This document shows positions 1-5,124 of a stretch of 7,042 bases of DNA, piece by piece. The stretch's first letter is position 1. Each line of letters starts with the position of its first letter. Both the position numbers and the translations under genes were made by a program. Under the pieces are notes generated by a model. It was not told the DNA's origin, did no database searches, and worked only from the letters and a program-made list of their open reading frames with translations. The DNA comes from Actinomycetota bacterium (lineage in GTDB: Bacteria > Actinomycetota > Acidimicrobiia > IMCC26256 > BP-133), in assembly GCA_030838815.1 (NCBI GenBank), contig JAUZEX010000837.1, positions 1 to 7,042 of the forward strand, read 5' to 3'.

Positions 1-182
1 CGACCTTCGTCACCGCCTATCCCAACGTGGGCAGTGGGCTGTCGGCGGGGGCCCTGACCGCCGCCGGGGGCGCGAGCCCGAAGACGTGGGTCAGGGTCGG
101 TGTGAAGCTTCCCTCCAACGCCGACAACTCCTACCAGGGCCGGTCGGCGTCGCTCGCCCTCAACTGGCAGATCACCCAGTAA
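1..182 (+). CDS. TasA/CalY-like SipW-dependent surface protein, C-terminal fragment
   Basis: This is the 3' end of a gene that begins outside the window. The first complete codon is at position 3 and the stop is TAA at 180-182, leaving 59 visible residues. The visible end reads as beta-strand-rich, with the closing pattern V-x-L-P-x-x-A-x-N-x-Y-Q-G-x-S-x-x-L-x-x-x-W-x-x-T-Q. The complete CalY/TasA-like protein encoded at 743-1396 ends in the same way (a LTFP, an LQG-L-S and a terminal TQ motif nearby). That end is typical of TasA/camelysin-type proteins whose signal peptides are cut by SipW. A SipW-type peptidase starts 9 bases downstream, which supports the assignment. The protein is therefore probably a secreted surface or matrix fibre subunit. 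The signal peptide and the body of the protein cannot be seen, so another secreted beta-sandwich protein remains possible. Confidence 0.65.
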   Translation, partial: TFVTAYPNVGSGLSAGALTAAGGASPKTWVRVGVKLPSNADNSYQGRSASLALNWQITQ

Positions 183-191
183 GCGGATGTG

Positions 192-746
192 ATGAGCACC
201 GCCGTACTCGATGTCAGGACCGCCCGCCCGGCGCCAGCGCTCCCGCTGGCGCCGGCGGCGGTGCGCCTGGTCGTCAAGGCCTCGTTGGGGGTCGTCGTGC
301 TCAGCCTCGTGACCCTCGTCGTCGGGCCCAGGATGTATCCCTTCGAGAGTTTCTACGTCCGCAGTGGCAGCATGTCGCCCACCATCCCGGTGGGGGGCCT
401 CGTCATCGCCACCCGGGCGCCGGCCGCTCACCTGGGCCAGGGCGACGTGATCGTCTTTCAGCGCCCCGGCCGGCCGGGAACGATGGTCGTGCACCGGATC
501 TACGCCGTCGTGCAGACGCCGACGGGGCGGGCCTTCATGACCAAGGGTGACGCCAACCCGGGGCCCGACGACTGGGTGGTGGCGGCCACCGGTGACGGCT
601 GGCGGGCCGAGTACTCCATTGCCCGGGCCGGCTTCGCTGTCGGCTGGCTCCATGCCGCACTGAGCCGCCGGGGATGGCTCGGAGCCTTCGCCATCGTCGT
701 CGCCGTCTGCGCCCTCATTTCGATCTGGCAGAGCGAGGAACCGTGA
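192..746 (+). CDS. sipW: Signal peptidase I, SipW-like (ER-type Ser/His)
   Basis: Membrane-bound signal peptidase of about 184 residues, expected to cut signal peptides of TasA/CalY-type proteins on the outer face of the membrane. Visible features are an N-terminal transmembrane segment (about residues 24-45), the catalytic serine in R-S-G-S-M-S-P-T (Ser60), and V-V-H-R-I, where His101 stands where bacterial-type enzymes have the general-base lysine. The conserved T-K-G-D-A-N box lies at 117-122, and a second membrane helix at about 161-179 is followed by a short tail QSEEP. The Ser/His pair marks the ER/SipW type rather than the LepB type, and the length fits Bacillus SipW. Start: ATG at 192 was preferred to the in-frame GTG at 189; they differ by one residue and neither has a strong Shine-Dalgarno. 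The gene lies 9 bases after the upstream substrate-like gene and overlaps the next by 4 bases, so it is translated in an operon. Its substrates are probably the two neighbouring proteins. Confidence 0.9.
   Translation: MSTAVLDVRTARPAPALPLAPAAVRLVVKASLGVVVLSLVTLVVGPRMYPFESFYVRSGSMSPTIPVGGLVIATRAPAAHLGQGDVIVFQRPGRPGTMVVHRIYAVVQTPTGRAFMTKGDANPGPDDWVVAATGDGWRAEYSIARAGFAVGWLHAALSRRGWLGAFAIVVAVCALISIWQSEEP
735..740 (+). promoter_or_regulatory. Shine-Dalgarno inside the end of sipW, for the next gene
   Basis: GAGGAA lies just before the GTG at 743, inside the last codons of the upstream peptidase gene. Its position favours GTG 743 over the in-frame ATG at 752, which would be about 11 bases from the motif. 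With the GTGA start/stop overlap at 743-746 it suggests translational coupling. Confidence 0.55.
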
Positions 747-1396
747 CATCGATGGGGGACACCCCCGCACCCCCGGGGAAGGCGCTACTCGGTGGCACCG
801 GCCGCAAGGTCCTGCTGTCGCTGGGGGCGCTCGGCGTGGCCGGCGCCCTGGCCGGCATGGGCACCTTCGCCACCTTCACCGCCACCACCAGCGCCAGCTC
901 CACCCTGGCGTCGGGGACAGTGGTGATTGCGCTCGGGAACACCGGCGCCTCCACGAACCGGCTGACCGTGAACGCTTCCGGCCTCGTGCCCGGCGACACG
1001 GTGCAGCGGTCGTTCGACCTGTCGAACACCGGCAGCCAGGACCTCGCCTCGGTGGCGCTCACGACCACCGCCTCGCCGTCGTCCCTGCTCGACACGGACA
1101 CCACCAACGGCCTCCAGATGGTGGTCGACCGCTGCTCCGTGGCCTGGACCGAATCGGGTTCGTCGCCCGCCTTCAGCTACACCTGCGGCGGCTCCACGAC
1201 GACGATCCTCACCACGCGGGCGGTGATCCAGTCGGCGCTGACCATGTCAGGCCTGAGCGCCCTCACCGCCGCCGGCACCGACCACCTGCGGTTGACGCTG
1301 ACCTTTCCGGGGACGGCCGGGGCCTCCCTCCAGGGCCTCAGCTCGACGCTGACCTACAGCTTCCTCGGCACCCAGCGGGCCGGTGCCGCCCACTAG
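743..1396 (+). CDS. CalY/TasA-like surface protein with SipW-dependent signal peptide
   Basis: Complete 217-residue secreted protein, probably a surface or extracellular-matrix subunit of the TasA/camelysin kind. A basic G-R-K (20-22) precedes a hydrophobic core (23-42) that runs into G-T-F-A-T-F-T-A-T-T-S-A-S and then A-S-G-T-V. This is the usual layout of SipW-dependent signals (alanine/glycine-rich core, then TxAxF and an S-G-T turn). The mature part is Thr/Ser-rich and beta-strand-like, with L-V-P-G-D-T-V and F-D-L-S-N-T-G-S near 81-98, the common P-G-D ... N-x-G element of this family. Two cysteines, Cys131 and Cys148, could form an extracellular disulfide. There is no LPXTG sorting signal. 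Start: GTG 743 overlaps the upstream TGA (GTGA) and has GAGGAA just before it; ATG 752 would shorten it by three residues. It lies between two SipW-type peptidases, which are its likely processing enzymes. Whether it forms fibres is inference. Confidence 0.8.
   Translation: MTSMGDTPAPPGKALLGGTGRKVLLSLGALGVAGALAGMGTFATFTATTSASSTLASGTVVIALGNTGASTNRLTVNASGLVPGDTVQRSFDLSNTGSQDLASVALTTTASPSSLLDTDTTNGLQMVVDRCSVAWTESGSSPAFSYTCGGSTTTILTTRAVIQSALTMSGLSALTAAGTDHLRLTLTFPGTAGASLQGLSSTLTYSFLGTQRAGAAH
800..877 (+). other. SipW-dependent signal peptide region
   Basis: Codes for residues 20-45 of the CalY/TasA-like protein: basic G-R-K, an uninterrupted Leu/Ala/Gly/Val core, then the G-T-F-A-T-F cleavage-site neighbourhood. 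The exact cut cannot be fixed by eye; an Ala in or next to the TFATF segment is most likely. Confidence 0.7.
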
Positions 1397-1403
1397 TTCA
1401 CCG

Positions 1404-2930
1404 ATGCGTCCCATCGGACAATGGGCCGGGCGGATCCTGCTGGCGATGGCGGCCGCCGTGCTGCTGGCCGTCGGGATCGGGCCCCTGACCGGGGCCTACC
1501 GGATGGCCACCGTGTTGAGCGGCAGCATGGGGCCCGGTATGCCGGTCGGCTCCGTCGCCGTGCTGGTCCCCATCGACCCGGCGGCCGTGCACGTGGGCGA
1601 CGTCATCACGTATCAGGCACCAACTCCGGAGCGTCAGGTGGTCACCCACCGGGTGGTGGAGATCACCGAACCCGGGCCCCACCCCGTCCTGCGGACCAAG
1701 GGCGACGCCAACGCCGCCCCCGATCCCTGGTCGGCCCGCCTGGACGGCGCCCCGGCCTGGCAGCGGGTGGCCGTCATCCCGTACGCCGGAACGGTGATCC
1801 GGACCCTGCGGTCGGCGCCGGTCCACCACGCCACCGTCCACCTCGTTCCGGCTCTCCTGCTGAGCGCCATGCTGGTGTCGATCTGGCTTCCGGCCACGAA
1901 GAAGCCCGGACGGAGACCACGGCTGCGGCGCCGGGCCTCGAGGCGGCAGGCGGTCGCCGTCGTGGCGGTCGTCATCCTGGCCGCCGGCGGCCCTGCCGCC
2001 CTGGCCGCCTTCACCAGGACGACCACCGCCTCCAACAGCGTCGGGGCCGCCGCCGACTGGGTCGCGCCGTCGGTCACCACCACGGTGATCGCCAAGCAGA
2101 CGGGGTATCTGGCCGGCGCCGTCAAGCAGGGCGGCAGCTACTACGTCTACGCCAACGTCGCCGACAGCGGGAACCCGGCCAGCGGCGTCGCGACGGTGAA
2201 GACCGACGAGAGCGCCATCACGTCCGGGCAGACGAACGTCGCGCTCACCGCGGGGTCGTACTCGGTGAACGGCGTCAACTACGGGTACCGCAGCGCCCTC
2301 CAGACGGCCAGCAGCCCGCTGTCGGGCGGGAAGACATACTCCATCACCTCCACCGACGCCCTCGGCTACAGCAGCCTGCAGACCGGCTACACCGTCACCG
2401 TCGACAACACCCCGCCCGCCGCCGCTGACATTCAGACCACCAACCACGCCGGAGGCACGGTGGGGACGGCCGAGATCGGCGACACGATCATCTACACCTT
2501 CAGCAAACAGATCGACCCGCAGTCGATCCTGGCCGGCTGGACGGGGGCCTCCACCAACGTGATCGTCCACCTCGAAGACGGTGGCTGCACGCTCATCCTG
2601 TGCAGCGCCGACGACTTCGTCGTCTACAACGGAGGCTCGCAGCTCACCACGCTGGGCATCGTGAGTCTCGCCGACGCCGGGTACACCGGCGGCAGCCTGC
2701 TCGGCAGCGCCCCGGACACAATCTTCGGGGCGACCGGCACCACGTCGACGATGGTCCAGTCCGGGGCGACGATCACGATCACCCTCGGCACCCGCAGCGG
2801 GAGCGGAGCTGACAACGGCGGAACGACCACCATGTCGTGGAACTCCGACACCGCGCCCTACGATGCGGCCGGTAACGCCGCCAGCGGCAACACCAAGAGC
2901 GAGACGGGCGCCGGCGACAAGGAGTTCTGA
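1404..2930 (+). CDS. SipW-type signal peptidase fused to a secreted Ig-like/surface region
   Basis: A 508-residue protein about 2.5 times the length of an ordinary SipW. Residues 1-165 form an ER-type signal peptidase: first membrane helix (about 7-29), L-S-G-S-M with catalytic Ser41, V-T-H-R-V with His82, T-K-G-D-A-N at 98-103, and a second membrane helix (about 146-163). A very basic loop (166-181, K-K-P-G-R-R then several R) follows. Next is a hydrophobic stretch (183-202) ending A-L-A-A-F-T-R-T-T-T-A-S, which closely resembles a SipW-dependent signal peptide. The remaining 300 residues are Thr/Ser/Gly-rich and strand-like. They include V-D-N-T-P-P (333-338), a linker frequent beside bacterial Ig-like domains, G-D-T-I-I-Y-T-F-S-K (359-368), and a close cysteine pair (395 and 400). 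The positive-inside rule puts the loop in the cytoplasm and the C-terminal region outside. Start: ATG 1404, 7 bases after the upstream stop; in-frame GTG 1383 would add seven residues and overlap by 14 bases, and neither has a good Shine-Dalgarno. The frame is open throughout, so the fusion is not a visible frameshift artefact. Confidence 0.85.
   Translation: MRPIGQWAGRILLAMAAAVLLAVGIGPLTGAYRMATVLSGSMGPGMPVGSVAVLVPIDPAAVHVGDVITYQAPTPERQVVTHRVVEITEPGPHPVLRTKGDANAAPDPWSARLDGAPAWQRVAVIPYAGTVIRTLRSAPVHHATVHLVPALLLSAMLVSIWLPATKKPGRRPRLRRRASRRQAVAVVAVVILAAGGPAALAAFTRTTTASNSVGAAADWVAPSVTTTVIAKQTGYLAGAVKQGGSYYVYANVADSGNPASGVATVKTDESAITSGQTNVALTAGSYSVNGVNYGYRSALQTASSPLSGGKTYSITSTDALGYSSLQTGYTVTVDNTPPAAADIQTTNHAGGTVGTAEIGDTIIYTFSKQIDPQSILAGWTGASTNVIVHLEDGGCTLILCSADDFVVYNGGSQLTTLGIVSLADAGYTGGSLLGSAPDTIFGATGTTSTMVQSGATITITLGTRSGSGADNGGTTTMSWNSDTAPYDAAGNAASGNTKSETGAGDKEF
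1899..2018 (+). other. Internal signal-peptide-like segment in the peptidase fusion
   Basis: Codes for residues 166-205: a cluster of Lys/Arg, then about 20 hydrophobic residues rich in Ala and Val, then A-L-A-A-F-T. Its order and composition match the signal peptide of the neighbouring CalY/TasA-like protein. It may be a cleavable site acted on by the same chain, by the sister peptidase at 192-746, or simply a third membrane anchor. Confidence 0.65.
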
Positions 2931-2942
2931 GGCGCCGGGCCG

Positions 2943-2948
2943 TACCCT
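2943..2948 (+). promoter_or_regulatory. Candidate -10 element for a leaderless transcript
   Basis: TACCCT fits the actinobacterial TANNNT -10 pattern, and its last base lies 7 bases before the GTG at 2956, the spacing expected if transcription begins at or next to the start codon. There is no Shine-Dalgarno close to that GTG; the nearest purine run, GAGG around 2929-2932, is more than 20 bases away. No convincing -35 is visible about 17 bases upstream (AGGAGT there). It lies in the 25-base gap after the surface-protein operon. Confidence 0.45.
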
Positions 2949-2955
2949 TCTCGGC

Positions 2956-5124
2956 GTGGCCGACTGGCGCAGCTTCGTGGCCCGGCGCGTGTCCGGGCGC
3001 ATCGGCATCGACGACGACGTATTGACCGGCGCGCCGGGGTGGCTCTGGCCGTTCTGGGCCGAGCGCCAGCTCGACCCGGAGTCGCCGGCCTTTGTTCCCG
3101 GCGGCGAACTCCCGGCCCTCCTCAACGTCACGCATCGGAACTGGACGCTGGTGGGCAACCTCGCCTCGCCGTGGAAGGGGATCGTCGACCCCCGGGGGCT
3201 CGTCACGCCGTGGGCCGGCGGCTGGTCACTCGACTGGTGGATCGGCGCCGAGGACCGGTGGCACCTGCCGAGCCGGGAGGCGGCGGTGCGCCAGTCGCTG
3301 GCCGGCGGCGTCCCGGTGGTGGAGACCGTGATGCGGATCCCCGGGGGCGACGCCGTGCAGCGCGTCTACGGCCTTCCCGCCTCCATGGGCGGCCCCTTCG
3401 GCGAACTCGTCGTGGTGGAGGTGGAGAACCAGTCGCCGGTCCCGGTCGCCGTCGCCTTTGCCCTGCGGCCGACCAATCCCGTCGGCCTCGCCTCAGTGCG
3501 GCGGATCGACCTGGAGGAGGATCGGCTCCTGGTCGACGGGCACCCTGCGCTGCTGCTGCCCCGGCCGCCGGCCGGGGTGGCCGGCTCGACGTTCGAGGAC
3601 GGCGACGTGGTCCACCGGGTGACGGCCGGCCAGGGGGGTCCGGGGCCCCTCCACGTCGACGATCCGGACGGGCTCGGCCAGGTGGCGCTCGTCTACCCTC
3701 TCCCGCACCGCACCACGGTCCGGGTGGCGCTGCCGCTGGAGCACGACCGGCGCATCCGGCACCGGAGCCCGGCGCTCCCCGCGATCGACCTGGGCGCGCT
3801 TCCGGCGCCCGCCGATGTGAGCCGCGGCTGGCAGGCGCAGCTCCGGCGGGGGCTGCGGCTCGAACTCCCCGATCCCCGGCTCCAGTCCGCCGTGGAGGCG
3901 AACCGGGGGTTCCTCCTCCTGTTCCACAGCGGCGGTGACGTCTCCCCCGCGCCGTGGCGTAGCGAGGACGTCTCCTTCCTGGAGGCCGCCCCCATGGTGG
4001 TGACGCTCGACCGGTTCGGCTTCCATGCCGAGGCGGCGGAGGTGCTGAGGGCCCGGCCGTGGCGGTCGCCGGGCCGCGACTCCCGTCGCCTGCGGACCTG
4101 GGAGGGCCACGCCGGGGGGTTGTGGGCCATCGCCGAGCATCATCGCCTGACCGGCGACGGTGCGTTGCTCGGCGAGCTGATCCCGGCCGTGCGGGAAGGC
4201 GTCCGCCTCCTGGCCGGCCATCACGTCGTCGCCGATCTCCCCTACGAGCAGGGTTTCTGGTGCGTACGGGGGCTCGTCGACGGCGCCTGGCTCCTGCGCC
4301 TCGCCGGCGATGAGCCGGCCGCCGACGAGGCCGAGAGGGCGGCGACCCAGTTGCGGGACGCCATCACCGCCTCGCTGGAGCGCGGCGCCGATCGCCTCGG
4401 CCGGGTGGCGATGCCCGCCGCACCCAGCCGGGGCCTCGACGCCGGCATGGTCGGTTCCCTGGTCGCCTGCGACCCGCTCGGCCTCCTTCCCGCCGACGAC
4501 GTCTGGGTGACCGGGACTCTCGACGTGCTGCGGGAGGCCTTCTGCCTCGGAGACGCCTTCTACGAGGCGCTCCTGCACCGGGGGCTCAGCCCGTCCCTCA
4601 CCTTCCGGATCGCCGCCTGCGAGCTCGAGGCCGGCGACCTGCGGGCGTGGCGGAGGCTGCGCCGCATGCTCGACGCCTCCACCTCCACCTTCACCTGGCC
4701 GGAGGCCGTGCATCCCCGCCTCGGCGGCGGCTGCGCGGGCGACGGGCACCACGGCGGGGCGGCGGCCGGGTTTCTGGGCCTCGTCCGCCGGGCGCTGGTC
4801 CGGGAGACGCCGGACGGGGGGCTGGCCCTGGCCACGATCTTTCCGCCGGAGTGGGCCGGCCAGCCGCTCGAGGTCCACGACGCCCCGACGACGCAGGGAC
4901 GGATCTCCTACGCCCTCCGCTGGCACGGCGACCGCCCGGCGCTGCTCTGGCAGTGGGAGCGTCCTCCGGGGCTCCACCTGCCTCCCCAGGGCGATCCCGG
5001 CGTCCTCCTCACCGTGCCGGGGCTCGACCGTTCGTTCTCCACCACCGAGCCGGCGGGAGAGGCGCTGCTGGCGCCGTACCGGGCCCGGATCCCTATCCCG
5101 GTCCAGGACGCCGGATCGGCCTGA
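2956..5124 (+). CDS. Probable six-hairpin (alpha/alpha)6 glycoside hydrolase
   Basis: A 722-residue protein without a signal peptide or membrane helix, so probably cytoplasmic. Residues about 60-280 look like a beta-sandwich domain, with aromatic segments such as W-A-G-G-W-S-L-D-W-W near 86-95. From about 295 to 640 the chain is largely amphipathic helices spaced as in an (alpha/alpha)6 barrel: A-G-G-L-W-A-I-A-E-H-H near 386-396, W-C-V-R-G-L-V-D-G-A-W near 435-445, and W-P-E-A-V-H-P-R-L-G-G-G-C-A-G-D-G-H-H-G (581-600). The last is a motif I associate with six-hairpin glycosidases. A beta-strand tail follows (641-722). Family number and substrate cannot be assigned by eye; the catalytic acids are probably among E383, D443, E583 and D596, which is a guess from position. 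Start: GTG 2956, because TACCCT sits just upstream and the homologous-looking protein begins soon after. It converges on a GH38 mannosidase gene with a 32-base overlap, suggesting a shared glycan-processing role. Confidence 0.65.
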   Translation: MADWRSFVARRVSGRIGIDDDVLTGAPGWLWPFWAERQLDPESPAFVPGGELPALLNVTHRNWTLVGNLASPWKGIVDPRGLVTPWAGGWSLDWWIGAEDRWHLPSREAAVRQSLAGGVPVVETVMRIPGGDAVQRVYGLPASMGGPFGELVVVEVENQSPVPVAVAFALRPTNPVGLASVRRIDLEEDRLLVDGHPALLLPRPPAGVAGSTFEDGDVVHRVTAGQGGPGPLHVDDPDGLGQVALVYPLPHRTTVRVALPLEHDRRIRHRSPALPAIDLGALPAPADVSRGWQAQLRRGLRLELPDPRLQSAVEANRGFLLLFHSGGDVSPAPWRSEDVSFLEAAPMVVTLDRFGFHAEAAEVLRARPWRSPGRDSRRLRTWEGHAGGLWAIAEHHRLTGDGALLGELIPAVREGVRLLAGHHVVADLPYEQGFWCVRGLVDGAWLLRLAGDEPAADEAERAATQLRDAITASLERGADRLGRVAMPAAPSRGLDAGMVGSLVACDPLGLLPADDVWVTGTLDVLREAFCLGDAFYEALLHRGLSPSLTFRIAACELEAGDLRAWRRLRRMLDASTSTFTWPEAVHPRLGGGCAGDGHHGGAAAGFLGLVRRALVRETPDGGLALATIFPPEWAGQPLEVHDAPTTQGRISYALRWHGDRPALLWQWERPPGLHLPPQGDPGVLLTVPGLDRSFSTTEPAGEALLAPYRARIPIPVQDAGSA

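Noticed and set aside
1383..1385. GTG start for the peptidase fusion
   Set aside because: It is possible, but it overlaps the upstream gene by 14 bases without a Shine-Dalgarno. ATG 1404 is the simpler start, and the catalytic and membrane segments are unaffected.
2863..2955. Upstream extension of the glycosidase start into the end of the peptidase fusion gene
   Set aside because: The extra residues are Arg/Pro/Ala-rich shadow sequence overlapping the previous gene. GTG 2956 has a promoter-like element immediately upstream.
1398..3206. 602-residue open frame on the - strand
   Set aside because: It lies antisense to the peptidase fusion and the start of the glycosidase gene. Its translation is Arg/Gly/Val/Asp-rich with no family motif, as expected from third-position GC bias.
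3493..4977. 494-residue open frame on the - strand
   Set aside because: It is antisense to the glycosidase gene, with low-complexity Arg/Pro/Gly/Glu translation and no motif. The + strand frame has clear fold-like sequence.
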